A stretch of DNA of 8,582 bases from Anthropogastromicrobium chipingensis_A (GCA_963605535.1 CAVCXB010000131.1:1-8582); one strand, 5' to 3'; positions 1-7,421 are shown, numbered from the stretch's first letter. Translations and numbers: made by a program. Notes: generated by a model from the sequence alone, not told the origin.

Positions 1-656
1 ATGCAGTAGAGGATGCTACATTTAATGCAGGAGCCAGAGAGGTCTATCTGGTAGAAGAACCGCTTGCAGCCGCAATCGGCGCAGGCATTGATATCACAAA
101 GCCTTGTGGAAATATGATTGTCGACATCGGTGGCGGTACGACGGACGTTGCCGTTATTTCCCTTGCGGGAACGGTTGTCAGCGAGTCCATCAAGGTAGCA
201 GGTGATGATTTTAACGAGGCGATTGTCCGTTACATGAGAAAGAAGCACAACCTCTTAATTGGCGAGCGTACAGGTGAGGAGATCAAGATTAAGATCGGTA
301 CCTGTTATCCGCGTCAGGAGGAGCTTGCGATTGATGTAAGAGGTCGTAATCTGGTGACCGGTCTTCCAAATACCGTTACGATTACTTCTGAGGAGACGCT
401 TGAGGCGCTTTCAGAGTCAGCAAATCAGATCGTAGAGGCGGTACATATGGTACTCGAGAAGACACCGCCGGAACTGGCAGCGGATATTTCCGACCGAGGC
501 ATTGTGCTGACGGGTGGTGGCGCACTTCTTACAGGACTTGAGCAGCTTCTTGAGGAGCGTCTTGGAATCACCACGATGACGGCTGAGGAGCCGACCACCT
601 GTGTGGCAATTGGAACTGGAAAATATATAGAAGTAATGAGTTCCATCAGAGATTAA
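1..656 (+). CDS. mreB: Rod shape-determining protein MreB (5' end outside window)
   Basis: Bacterial actin homologue that forms membrane-associated filaments and positions the elongation-type peptidoglycan machinery. The window opens inside the gene; the first complete codon is at position 3, and 217 codons remain of a protein usually about 330-345 residues long. Visible are the EDATFNAGAREVYLVEEP segment near the left edge, the second phosphate-binding loop VDIGGGTTDVAV (about nt 120-155) and the adenosine-binding loop LTGGGALLTGLEQLL near the C-terminus (about nt 507-551), all typical of MreB/Mbl. The frame ends at TAA 654-656 with no sign of damage. It could be an Mbl or MreBH paralogue rather than the main MreB, because the distinguishing N-terminus and the neighbours mreC and mreD are not in view. 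It is followed by a 104-nt purine-rich spacer and a terminator, so it is probably the last gene of its transcript. Confidence 0.93.
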   Translation, partial: AVEDATFNAGAREVYLVEEPLAAAIGAGIDITKPCGNMIVDIGGGTTDVAVISLAGTVVSESIKVAGDDFNEAIVRYMRKKHNLLIGERTGEEIKIKIGTCYPRQEELAIDVRGRNLVTGLPNTVTITSEETLEALSESANQIVEAVHMVLEKTPPELAADISDRGIVLTGGGALLTGLEQLLEERLGITTMTAEEPTTCVAIGTGKYIEVMSSIRD

Positions 657-824
657 GAGAATGAAGTTAGAAAGACTACGTTGAGAGAATAAAGTCAGAA
701 GACGAAATGAAAGAGATTGAGCGAAAAAACTGAGTCAGAGGATGAAGTTTGTTAGAGTGGACCGGCAAAAGAGGGCGAAAAGCAGATTCTTTGCCGGTTC
801 GTTTGTTTTGATAAGGGTGAAAAA
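657..824 (+). other. Intergenic spacer between mreB and recD2, purine-rich
   Basis: The first 104 nt (657-760) are strongly A+G-rich on the + strand, with only about 7 C residues, and contain loosely repeated pieces such as GAATGAAGTTAG, GATGAAGTTTG and two AGTCAGA copies. No convincing -35/-10 pair is visible, and all frames are closed by frequent stops. The terminator hairpin described separately fills the second half. The recD2 ribosome binding site (AAGGG, 813-817) lies just after it. Confidence 0.6.
761..809 (+). terminator. Intrinsic terminator after mreB
   Basis: ACCGGCAAA (761-769) pairs perfectly with TTTGCCGGT (790-798), a 9-bp stem with a 20-nt loop, followed by the T-rich run TCGTTTGTTTT (799-809). 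It sits 104 nt after the mreB stop and only 15 nt before the recD2 start codon. The long loop and interrupted T tract make it a moderate terminator; read-through into recD2 is possible. Confidence 0.7.
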
Positions 825-3059
825 ATGGTAGAGTTACAGGGATATATAGACCGGATTGTATTTCGCAATGAGGAAAATGGCTACTCGGTGCTGTGCATGA
901 AGGAAGGAAACAAGGAAGAATTTCTTGTGGGCGTGTTCCCGGATGTGTCCGAGGGCGAATATCTGACGGCGCGCGGCGAGATGAATGTTCATCCGATTTA
1001 TGGAAAGCAGCTGCGCGTGCAGGAGTATGAATTTACTGCACCTAGTGATGCGGCGTCCACATTAAAATACCTAAGCTCCGGCGCAATCAAAGGAATCGGT
1101 GAGGCACTGGCGACAAGAATTGTCAAAAAGTTTGGCGACGATACCTTTCGTATCATGGAGGAGGAGCCGGAGCGTCTGGCAGAGGTAAAAGGAATCAGCA
1201 TGCGAAAGGCCATGGAGATTTCTGGTGCCGTGGCAGGAAAACGAGACTTGCGTCAGGCAATGTTATTTTTGCAGCAGTACGGCATCAGCCAGAATCTTGG
1301 CATGAAGATTTACAACTTTTATCAGAGTCGTCTGTATCAGGTCATCCGTGAAAATCCGTATCGCCTCGCAGACGATATTGACGGCGTGGGCTTTCGCATT
1401 GCCGATGAGATTGCCACGAAGGCAGGTATTTTGCCTGACTCCGATTTTCGTATCCGAAGCGGCATCTTGTATGTGTTAGAGCAGGCAACCGGGCAGGGTC
1501 ATACCTGTCTTCCGATGGAGCAGGTCATGCAGGAGGCGAGACGCCTTCTCGGTGTGGAGATCGACTCCATGAACGATCGCATCATGGATCTGATTATGGA
1601 TAAGAAAATTGTGGTAAAGACGAAAACACAGCCCGACACCGGAGACGAAATTCAGATGGTATATTCGTCTGTCAGTTATTACACAGAATTGTCCATCGCG
1701 CAGATGTTAAAGGATTTGAATATCAAAGATACAATCACGCCGGAGGAAATTTCCAGAAAGATTCAGGAAATCGAAACGGAGCAGGACATTTCGCTTGATG
1801 AGCGCCAGCGCCTTGCCGTGTCTGAGGCGGTCAACAACGGACTGACCATCATCACGGGAGGTCCTGGAACTGGAAAAACCACGACGATTCGCACAATCAT
1901 CCACTATTTTGAAAAGGAAGGTCTCGACATTTTATTGGCAGCGCCGACTGGACGCGCGGCAAAGCGTATGAAAGAGGCGACTGGTTGCGAGGCGAAGACA
2001 ATTCACCGTTTGCTCGAACTGTCCGGCATGGTGGGCGAGGGTGCCACGTCCTTTGGACGAAATGAGGACAACCCGCTTGAGACGGATGTTGTGATCATTG
2101 ATGAGATGTCGATGGTGGATGTATTTTTAATGAAGTCGCTGCTTCGCGCACTAGTGCCGGGAATGCGTCTTGTTCTTGTCGGCGATGTGAATCAGCTGCC
2201 AAGCGTCGGCCCGGGAAATGTGCTTCGTGATATGATTTATTCCGATGCATTTCCTGTTGTGCGTCTGGAAAAGATTTTCCGTCAGGCAGCTGAGAGTGAC
2301 ATCATTATGAATGCGCACCGTATCAATGCCGGTGAGATGGTTGAGCCAAAGCCGGGCAGCCGCGATTTTCTTTTTATCAAGCGCGACAATCCGGGCAACA
2401 TCGTCGGAGCAACGATCACACTGCTAAAGGATAAGCTGCCGGGCTATGTAAAGAGCAATACGCGCGATATTCAGGTGCTGACACCGATGCGAAAAGGTCT
2501 TCTTGGCGTAGAACAATTAAACGCGTCGCTGCAGGAAGCGCTCAATCCGCCTGACGAGTCCAAGCAGGAGCTCGCTGTTGGCGATTTTATTCTGCGTGAG
2601 GGCGATAAGGTCATGCAGATCAAAAACAATTACCAGATGGAGTGGAAGGTGTTAAACAGCTATCGAATGCCGCTCGATGAGGGTGTCGGCGTGTTTAATG
2701 GCGACTGTGGAATCGTGCGCGAAATCAATTCTTACACCGAGATGCTTACCGTTGAGTTCGAGGAAGGACGGCGTGTCGGGTATGAATTCAAGCAGGCAGA
2801 GGAGCTAGAGCTCGCTTATGCGGTTACCATTCATAAATCGCAGGGAAGTGAATATCCGGCAGTCATTTTGCCGCTTCTTGGTGGTCCGAGGATGCTAATG
2901 AACCGAAACCTGCTCTACACGGCTGTCACCAGAGCAAAAAGCTGTGTTTGCATCGTGGGAAGTGTCCGCACGTTTCAGGAGATGATTGCAAACGAGCAGG
3001 AGCAGAAGCGCTATAGTGGATTAAAGGATCGGATAAAGGAGGTCTATGAGCTGGCTTGA
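825..3059 (+). CDS. recD2: RecD2-type ATP-dependent 5'-3' DNA helicase
   Basis: Superfamily 1B helicase of the RecBC-independent RecD2 (long RecD/YrrC) type, linked in other Firmicutes to replication-fork maintenance and repair. At 744 residues it has the usual RecD2 length. In order: an N-terminal OB-like region (about 1-75), helix-hairpin-helix repeats (about 80-200), then the helicase core with Walker A GGPGTGKTTT (345-354), APTGRAAKRM (373-382), Walker B IIDEMS (424-429), motif III GDVNQLPSVGPG (453-464), the arginine-containing FRQA (485-488), YAVTIHKSQGSEYP (665-678) and the final LLYTAVTRAK (696-705). All catalytic motifs are present, so it should be active. The ATG at 825 is preceded by AAGGG with good spacing and gives the standard N-terminus. 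The 3' end overlaps comF by 14 nt, indicating one transcript. No promoter of its own is evident; a terminator lies just upstream. Confidence 0.95.
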   Translation: MVELQGYIDRIVFRNEENGYSVLCMKEGNKEEFLVGVFPDVSEGEYLTARGEMNVHPIYGKQLRVQEYEFTAPSDAASTLKYLSSGAIKGIGEALATRIVKKFGDDTFRIMEEEPERLAEVKGISMRKAMEISGAVAGKRDLRQAMLFLQQYGISQNLGMKIYNFYQSRLYQVIRENPYRLADDIDGVGFRIADEIATKAGILPDSDFRIRSGILYVLEQATGQGHTCLPMEQVMQEARRLLGVEIDSMNDRIMDLIMDKKIVVKTKTQPDTGDEIQMVYSSVSYYTELSIAQMLKDLNIKDTITPEEISRKIQEIETEQDISLDERQRLAVSEAVNNGLTIITGGPGTGKTTTIRTIIHYFEKEGLDILLAAPTGRAAKRMKEATGCEAKTIHRLLELSGMVGEGATSFGRNEDNPLETDVVIIDEMSMVDVFLMKSLLRALVPGMRLVLVGDVNQLPSVGPGNVLRDMIYSDAFPVVRLEKIFRQAAESDIIMNAHRINAGEMVEPKPGSRDFLFIKRDNPGNIVGATITLLKDKLPGYVKSNTRDIQVLTPMRKGLLGVEQLNASLQEALNPPDESKQELAVGDFILREGDKVMQIKNNYQMEWKVLNSYRMPLDEGVGVFNGDCGIVREINSYTEMLTVEFEEGRRVGYEFKQAEELELAYAVTIHKSQGSEYPAVILPLLGGPRMLMNRNLLYTAVTRAKSCVCIVGSVRTFQEMIANEQEQKRYSGLKDRIKEVYELA

Positions 3060-3762
3060 TGAGCTGCTTTTTCCGAGGCGATGTCCCGTATGTCAGGATA
3101 TTACCGGTGCATGGGAAAAGCCAATCTGTGATACATGCAGAAAAAAGCTTCGTTTGGTAGGAGACAAGGGCTGCTTCAAATGCGGCCGTCTGCTGCAAAA
3201 CGAGGAGAGAGAATACTGTGAGGATTGTATGCGAATGAAACGCTGTATCATCCGCAGCTTGACTGGGTTTGATTACCGCGAGGAGTGGGTGCACAAAATG
3301 ATCTTTCAAGTTAAGTATCACAATGCAAGGCAGCTGCTCGACTATCCATGCAAAATAGCCGCCGAGGACTATCAGGACATTGTTATGAGCTGGCAATGTG
3401 ACTGCCTGATTCCGGTGCCGCTTCATCCATCCAAACGGCGAAAACGCGGCTTTAATCAGGCAGAGGAGATCGCACGGCGAATCGCAGAGGTGTGGGCACT
3501 TCCTGTCGACACGGAGGTACTTACTCGCGTAAAAAAGACACGCCCACAAAAAGATCTTAACAGTGCAGCGCGTCAGGCAAATCTTGTCGATGCATTTATC
3601 GCGGATGAGAATTTGGCACGAGGCTATCAGCGCGTGATTCTTGTCGATGATATTTACACGACAGGAAGCACCATGGAATCCTGTGCAAAGGCATTGCTTG
3701 CGGCAGGGATCCAGCAGGTCTATGGATTTGCGCTCAGCTCTGGGCGGGATGAAGATCTATAG
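3046..3762 (+). CDS. comF: ComF family protein (amidophosphoribosyltransferase-like)
   Basis: ComF/GntX family: an N-terminal zinc-binding part joined to a type I phosphoribosyltransferase fold. Relatives in competent bacteria act in the cytoplasm to help single-stranded DNA enter, apparently with the ComFA ATPase and DprA; many non-competent bacteria also keep the gene. The 238-residue protein has four CxxC pairs (C13/C16, C28/C31, C43/C46, C58/C61), enough for two zinc sites, then PVPLHPSKRRKRGFNQAEE (123-141), RPQKDL (166-171) and the PRPP-loop signature VILVDDIYTTGST (197-209). Its start lies inside the end of recD2 (14-nt overlap), and its ribosome site AAAGGAGG (3035-3042) is within recD2 only 3 nt before the ATG, which is short. 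Translational coupling to recD2 is likely. No comFA is present here, so a role in natural transformation cannot be claimed from this window. Confidence 0.93.
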   Translation: MSWLDELLFPRRCPVCQDITGAWEKPICDTCRKKLRLVGDKGCFKCGRLLQNEEREYCEDCMRMKRCIIRSLTGFDYREEWVHKMIFQVKYHNARQLLDYPCKIAAEDYQDIVMSWQCDCLIPVPLHPSKRRKRGFNQAEEIARRIAEVWALPVDTEVLTRVKKTRPQKDLNSAARQANLVDAFIADENLARGYQRVILVDDIYTTGSTMESCAKALLAAGIQQVYGFALSSGRDEDL

Positions 3763-3924
3763 TTCACGTTTACGGGAGGATTATCATAAATTTGATTAGC
3801 ACCGAGATGGAGTATTTTTATTTATAGTTTTTTTAGAATCATTCGCTCATTTTTTAGATACGCAGAACAAAGAATCTGATATAATAAGCTTATGGCAGAA
3901 GAAAACGAAGGAAAGGAGAATGCC
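3763..3924 (+). other. Spacer between comF and the two-component operon
   Basis: AT-rich spacer with no G+C-rich hairpin that would qualify as a comF terminator. It contains a GGGAGG sequence (3775-3780) followed only by a 12-codon frame beginning at a poorly spaced TTG, which is not supported as a gene. The right half holds the promoter and leader of the histidine kinase gene. Confidence 0.5.
3877..3885 (+). promoter_or_regulatory. Extended -10 promoter of the histidine kinase operon
   Basis: TGATATAAT is a perfect extended -10 element (TG at 3877-3878, consensus TATAAT at 3880-3885). No good -35 sits 16-18 nt upstream (the nearest T-rich candidate, TTAGAT at 3854-3859, is 20 nt away), as is common for extended -10 promoters. 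Transcription would begin about 3891-3893, leaving a leader of about 33 nt before the kinase start at 3925. Confidence 0.65.
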
Positions 3925-5646
3925 ATGAAGCTGAAAAATAAGTTAATCATTTCATTTTTAATGATTATGGCAATACCGCTTTTTTTGTTCTGTGTATTCA
4001 GTGTTGTGCTGGTACGGTATCAGTTTGTGATCATCCAGAACAGCTACGGCGTGTCGGCAGAGCTTACGGACTTTTTCCCGAGTAACAATAAATTGTTCAG
4101 CCAGCTGATGAATAATGTACAGCTGAAATTGCAGGAAGAAGTAGAAGAAGACAGCGGATTGCTGGAAGATAAAGAAGCACTGGAGGCATACTGCCAGAAA
4201 GAGGCAGGTAAATTTATCAATGTCGTTGTGCTGAAGGATAATGACATTTATTACAGTTATAAGCCATTGCAGCAGGAGGAAATCGAGGCAATCGAGAAAG
4301 AGTCACAGGATGCGGAGATTACAAGTGCGTCGGGTTCCGTATATCTAAGTCAGGAAAATACGATTCTGGGAAAAGCTGTCGACAGTACATTTGCTGATGG
4401 CAGTCGGGCACAGGTCTATACGCTTGTGAAGGTCAACCAGTGGCTTCCTGAATTAAAACAACTTGTTGTTCAATTTATTTTTGCGATGGTCTTTATTCTG
4501 TTTTTGACGGCATGTATCTTTACGACATGGATTTACCGTTCAATCGTGCAGCCGATAAGGGAGCTTCGTCAGGCAACCGAAAAGATCAAATCGGGCAATC
4601 TGGACTTTCAGGTGGTAGCGACTTCAAACGATGAGATGGGTCAGCTGTGTACGGATTTTGAGAAGATGAGACAGCGGCTTAAGGAGAGTGCCGAGGAAAA
4701 GATTCGCTTTGACAATGAAAACCGTGAGCTGATCAGCAATATTTCGCATGACTTAAAGACACCGATCACTTCGATTAAGGGGTATGTCGAGGGCATCATG
4801 GATGGTGTTGCCGATACGCCGGAGAAGATGGAGCGCTACTTAAAAACCGTCTATAATAAGACAAACGATATGCAGCGTCTGATCGACGAGCTGACCTTTT
4901 ACTCAAAGATCGACACGAACCGCATTCCATATAATTTCAGAAAGATCAATGTTAACGATTATTTTGGCGATTGCGCTGAGGAGGTTGGTCTTGATTTAGG
5001 TGCGAAAAATATCGTATTCCAGTATGCCAATTATGTGGATGAAAATGTAATGGTTATTGCCGATCCAGAGCAGATTCGCCGCGTAGTCAATAACATCATC
5101 GGCAATTCCTGTAAATATTTTGATAAGTCGCAGTGCTTTATCAATATGCGTATTAAAGATGTTGGCGATTTTATTCAGGTAGAGATTGAGGATAATGGAA
5201 AAGGTATCGCGGCAAAGGATATTCCGTATATCTTTGATCGTTTCTATCGCACCGATTCGTCCCGAAATTCGTCAAAGGGCGGCAGCGGTATTGGACTTTC
5301 GATTGTTCGAAAGATCATGGAGGATCACGGCGGAAAGGTGTGGGCTTCGAGTAAGGAAGGGACAGGTACCGTTGTATACTTTGTTTTGAGAAAGTATCAG
5401 GAAAACGTACAAAAAGTAGAGACAACAGATGATGACGATGCAGATGATGCGAATACAAAGGATCTAAAGGCAAAGGATGGCAAAACGAAAGAAGCCAAAA
5501 CAAAAGATTCAAAAGACGCGAAACTAAAAGAAACAAGGGCGGCGAAGGAAAATAGCACCGGCAAGGTGGCGTTTACGCAGGAAGCTTCGGCAAAGAATTC
5601 CACGTCGCGCATCATACAGATGCATGGAAAAGAAAGGAAGGAATAA
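3925..5646 (+). CDS. Membrane sensor histidine kinase with HAMP domain and long charged C-terminal tail
   Basis: Transmembrane sensor kinase that autophosphorylates on histidine and passes the phosphate to the regulator encoded next. The start is ATG 3925 (573 residues): AAGGAG (3913-3918) lies 6 nt upstream, and the predicted transcript begins about 3892, so the longer frame from 3892 would have no leader. Membrane segment 1 spans about residues 7-30, an extracytoplasmic sensor about 31-178 (containing FADGSRAQVYTLVKV), membrane segment 2 about 180-204, and HAMP about 205-257. The dimerisation helix has SNISHDLKTP with the phospho-acceptor H275. The ATPase domain has N-box VVNNIIGNSCKYF (387-399), DNGKGI (423-428), FDRFYR (437-442) and GGSGIGLSI (452-460). 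After about residue 490 comes an unusual tail of roughly 80 residues: an Asp cluster, then Lys-rich repeats. The stimulus is unknown. The stop is 1 nt before the regulator's start codon. Confidence 0.93.
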   Translation: MKLKNKLIISFLMIMAIPLFLFCVFSVVLVRYQFVIIQNSYGVSAELTDFFPSNNKLFSQLMNNVQLKLQEEVEEDSGLLEDKEALEAYCQKEAGKFINVVVLKDNDIYYSYKPLQQEEIEAIEKESQDAEITSASGSVYLSQENTILGKAVDSTFADGSRAQVYTLVKVNQWLPELKQLVVQFIFAMVFILFLTACIFTTWIYRSIVQPIRELRQATEKIKSGNLDFQVVATSNDEMGQLCTDFEKMRQRLKESAEEKIRFDNENRELISNISHDLKTPITSIKGYVEGIMDGVADTPEKMERYLKTVYNKTNDMQRLIDELTFYSKIDTNRIPYNFRKINVNDYFGDCAEEVGLDLGAKNIVFQYANYVDENVMVIADPEQIRRVVNNIIGNSCKYFDKSQCFINMRIKDVGDFIQVEIEDNGKGIAAKDIPYIFDRFYRTDSSRNSSKGGSGIGLSIVRKIMEDHGGKVWASSKEGTGTVVYFVLRKYQENVQKVETTDDDDADDANTKDLKAKDGKTKEAKTKDSKDAKLKETRAAKENSTGKVAFTQEASAKNSTSRIIQMHGKERKE

Positions 5647-5647
5647 A

Positions 5648-6337
5648 ATGTCAAGGATATTAATCGTAGAAGATGAAATCAGCATCGCAGAGCTTGAGCG
5701 AGATTATCTGGAACTCTCAGGCTTTGAAGTAGAAATTGAGACAAATGGTGAGAGTGGACTTGATCGGGCACTCAAGGAAGAATTTGATCTGATCATTCTG
5801 GATTTGATGCTTCCAGGCATTGATGGATTTGACATCTGCAAGAAGATTCGCGAGCACAAAAATACGCCGATTATCATGGTTTCTGCAAAGAAAGATGATA
5901 TCGACAAGATTCGCGGTTTGGGACTTGGTGCCGATGATTATATGACAAAGCCATTCAGCCCGAGTGAGCTGGTTGCACGCGTAAAGGCACATATGGCACG
6001 TTACCAGAGATTAGTCGGCAGCAATGCACAGCAGAATGATATTGTGGAGATTCGTGGAATCAAGATCGACAAGACAGCACGCCGCGTATGGGTAAACGGT
6101 GAGGAGAAGGCGTTTACGACAAAGGAATTTGATCTTCTTACCTTCCTTGCGGAGAATCCGAATCACGTCTTTACAAAGGACGAACTGTTCCGCAAGATCT
6201 GGGATATGGCATCCATCGGTGATATTGCGACAGTAACGGTTCATATTAAAAAGATTCGTGAGAAGATTGAGTACGATACGTCAAAGCCACAGTATATTGA
6301 GACCATTTGGGGCGTAGGCTATCGCTTCAAGGTCTGA
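5648..6337 (+). CDS. OmpR/PhoB-family response regulator
   Basis: DNA-binding partner of the upstream kinase. The start is ATG 5648, giving 229 residues that begin MSRILIVEDE, the normal receiver N-terminus; AAGGAAGG (5634-5641) is 6 nt upstream and inside the kinase gene. An in-frame ATG at 5624 would only add eight residues that overlap this ribosome site. The receiver domain shows the acidic pair E8/D9, phospho-acceptor D52 in LIILDLMLPG, S79 at the switch threonine/serine position and K101 in MTKPFSP. The C-terminal winged helix (about 130-229) contains FTTKEFDLLTFLAENP, the recognition region VTVHIKKIREKIE and the typical end WGVGYRFKV. All active-site residues are present. Kinase and regulator are cotranscribed (1 nt between stop and start). 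Target genes are not known; self-regulation of the 3877-3885 promoter is possible, but no operator repeats are apparent. Confidence 0.95.
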   Translation: MSRILIVEDEISIAELERDYLELSGFEVEIETNGESGLDRALKEEFDLIILDLMLPGIDGFDICKKIREHKNTPIIMVSAKKDDIDKIRGLGLGADDYMTKPFSPSELVARVKAHMARYQRLVGSNAQQNDIVEIRGIKIDKTARRVWVNGEEKAFTTKEFDLLTFLAENPNHVFTKDELFRKIWDMASIGDIATVTVHIKKIREKIEYDTSKPQYIETIWGVGYRFKV

Positions 6338-6465
6338 TCTTGATGAAAAGCGAATTATATAAGAAGCAATAAGGCAGTACAAAAAAACAAAGGTGTGAAA
6401 ACACAAAAGGCAAGACCACAAAAAGAAAATAGAAATAAGAATACGAATACGAAGGGACATGAGTT
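6338..6465 (+). other. A-rich spacer between response regulator and HAD phosphatase
   Basis: 128 nt, very A-rich, with no hairpin that would act as a terminator and no recognisable promoter. A nine-codon frame (ATG 6343, MKSELYKKQ) has no ribosome site and is not called. A short tandem GAATAC repeat lies at about 6439-6450. The lack of a terminator makes read-through from the two-component operon into the HAD gene plausible. Confidence 0.45.
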
Positions 6466-7116
6466 ATGAAAAAATACGTTTTATTTGATTTGGACGGTAC
6501 GCTTACCGATCCAATGGAGGGAATCTGCAAATCTGCAGCAAGAGGACTGGCACATTTTGGTATCGAGGCCGATTATCACGATCTGACGTTCTTTATTGGA
6601 CCGCCGTTATTAGATACCTATCGTGATCGCTACGGCATGAGCGACGAGCAGGCAAAGGAAGCCGTTGTCGCATTTCGTGAGTATTTTCAGCCAATCGGAA
6701 TTTACGAGAATGAGATTTATCCGGGCATTGAGGAGATGTTAAAGGAGCTGGAGGAAAAAGGATATTTTCTGGCAATGGCAACCTCAAAGCCAGAGGCATT
6801 TGCCGATATCGTTTTAAAGCATTTCCATATCCGCGACTACATCAAGGTAATGGCAGGCGCAACGATGGATGAGGGAAGAACCAACAAGGCAGAGGTGCTT
6901 GCCTATGCATTGGAGCAGATGAACATTCCGGATTTGTCCGAGGCTGTCATGGTTGGTGACCGCAGCTATGACGTAAAGGGTGCACAGGCGATGGGCATGG
7001 ACTGCATTGGTGTCACATACGGCTACGGAAGTCGAGAAGAGCTTGAGGAGGCAGGAGCTACCAAGATAGCCGAGAGCGTAGAAGAGTTAAAAGATATTAT
7101 TTTAAATTGGAAGTAA
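6466..7116 (+). CDS. HAD-superfamily phosphatase (phosphoglycolate phosphatase-like, subfamily IA)
   Basis: Cytoplasmic Mg-dependent phosphatase of the haloacid dehalogenase superfamily. The 216 residues carry all four motifs: DLDGT (8-12; nucleophile D8, acid D10), motif II MATSKP (104-109, T106), motif III lysine K141, and motif IV GDRSYD (164-169). The helical cap between motifs I and II (about 15-85) makes it a C1-cap, Gph/PpaX-like enzyme. Likely substrates are small phosphates such as 2-phosphoglycolate, pyrophosphate or nucleotides; sequence alone does not decide, so no gene symbol is given. The ATG at 6466 follows AAGGG (6452-6456) with a 9-nt spacer. The gene lies 128 nt after the response regulator without an intervening terminator, so it may be the third gene of that operon. 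It ends 108 nt before a good terminator. Confidence 0.9.
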   Translation: MKKYVLFDLDGTLTDPMEGICKSAARGLAHFGIEADYHDLTFFIGPPLLDTYRDRYGMSDEQAKEAVVAFREYFQPIGIYENEIYPGIEEMLKELEEKGYFLAMATSKPEAFADIVLKHFHIRDYIKVMAGATMDEGRTNKAEVLAYALEQMNIPDLSEAVMVGDRSYDVKGAQAMGMDCIGVTYGYGSREELEEAGATKIAESVEELKDIILNWK

Positions 7117-7134
7117 TTGAAAATAATAGGAAGC

Positions 7135-7178
7135 AAATGAAGCTGCGTTAATTTGAGCTGAAAGTAAATGAAGCTGCG
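7135..7178 (+). repeat. 13-bp direct repeat, two copies 31 bp apart
   Basis: AAATGAAGCTGCG occurs exactly at 7135-7147 and 7166-7178, between the HAD stop codon and its terminator. The flanking 18 nt are only loosely similar, so this is either a decayed 31-bp tandem duplication or chance in a low-complexity spacer. Confidence 0.6.
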
Positions 7179-7224
7179 ATAAGTAGGGTTAAGTAGATTG
7201 AAACTAAGTTCAGAGAAGCATAGA

Positions 7225-7270
7225 GGGCTTTGGTTTTATAGCATTGGCTGTAGAACCAAGGCTCTTTTTT
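7225..7270 (+). terminator. Intrinsic terminator after the HAD phosphatase gene
   Basis: GGGCTTTGGTT (7225-7235) pairs with AACCAAGGCTC (7254-7264) over 11 bp, allowing two G-U pairs, with an 18-nt loop, directly followed by six T (7265-7270). It is the clearest classical terminator in the window and probably ends the two-component/HAD transcript. Confidence 0.82.
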
Positions 7271-7284
7271 GATTTTACAAAAGA

Positions 7285-7307
7285 TTTCAAAGAAACTTTC
7301 AAAGAAA
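7285..7307 (+). repeat. Two tandem copies of TTTCAAAGAAA
   Basis: TTTCAAAGAAA at 7285-7295 and again at 7297-7307, period 12, in A+T-rich DNA just after the terminator. Possibly a protein-binding site or simple slippage; no function can be assigned. Confidence 0.5.
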
Positions 7308-7316
7308 ATTTTGGAC

Positions 7317-7336
7317 AAACTTTTAATCAAAAGTTT
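7317..7336. repeat. 8-bp perfect inverted repeat
   Basis: AAACTTTT (7317-7324) and AAAAGTTT (7329-7336) are perfect inverted repeats with a 4-nt spacer. They are A+T-only except for one C and one G, so weak as an RNA hairpin; an operator-like dyad is the alternative. Confidence 0.45.
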
Positions 7337-7391
7337 AACCAAGGTAGTAACAGACAGTGGCAAATTTAAAAAGATTCAGTCAACAATGAAA

Positions 7392-7421
7392 TTGACACCG
7401 ATCATAGCTAGTAAGTATTTT
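7392..7421 (+). promoter_or_regulatory. Possible weak promoter
   Basis: Consensus TTGACA (7392-7397) is followed after 18 nt by TATTTT (7416-7421), which matches only the first two and last bases of a -10 box. It lies about 110 nt upstream of a far better promoter. In such A+T-rich DNA, chance occurrence is quite possible. Confidence 0.25.

Noticed and set aside
2926..3549. 207-codon frame on the - strand across the end of recD2 and comF
   Set aside because: It lies opposite two genes with complete family motifs, has no ribosome site and shows no recognisable domain; it is an antisense shadow.
3775..3832. GGGAGG followed by a short TTG frame after comF
   Set aside because: Only 12 codons, poor start spacing and no conservation evidence.
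3892..3924. Upstream ATG of the histidine kinase frame
   Set aside because: It coincides with the predicted transcription start and has no SD, whereas ATG 3925 has an ideal one and begins at the usual short cytoplasmic lead into the membrane segment.
5624..5647. Upstream ATG of the response regulator frame
   Set aside because: It would add eight non-conserved residues and place the start over the SD; ATG 5648 gives the conserved receiver N-terminus.
5397..5654. - strand frames opposite the kinase tail
   Set aside because: They are Ser/Phe-rich mirror images of the Lys-rich tail and have no start signals.
7135..7307. CRISPR-like array from the 13-bp and 11-bp repeats
   Set aside because: Only two copies of each, too short and with low-complexity spacers; no cas genes are present.
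7148..7363. 71-codon frame on the - strand
   Set aside because: It runs through the HAD terminator hairpin and A+T-rich repeats, with no supporting ribosome site or similarity.
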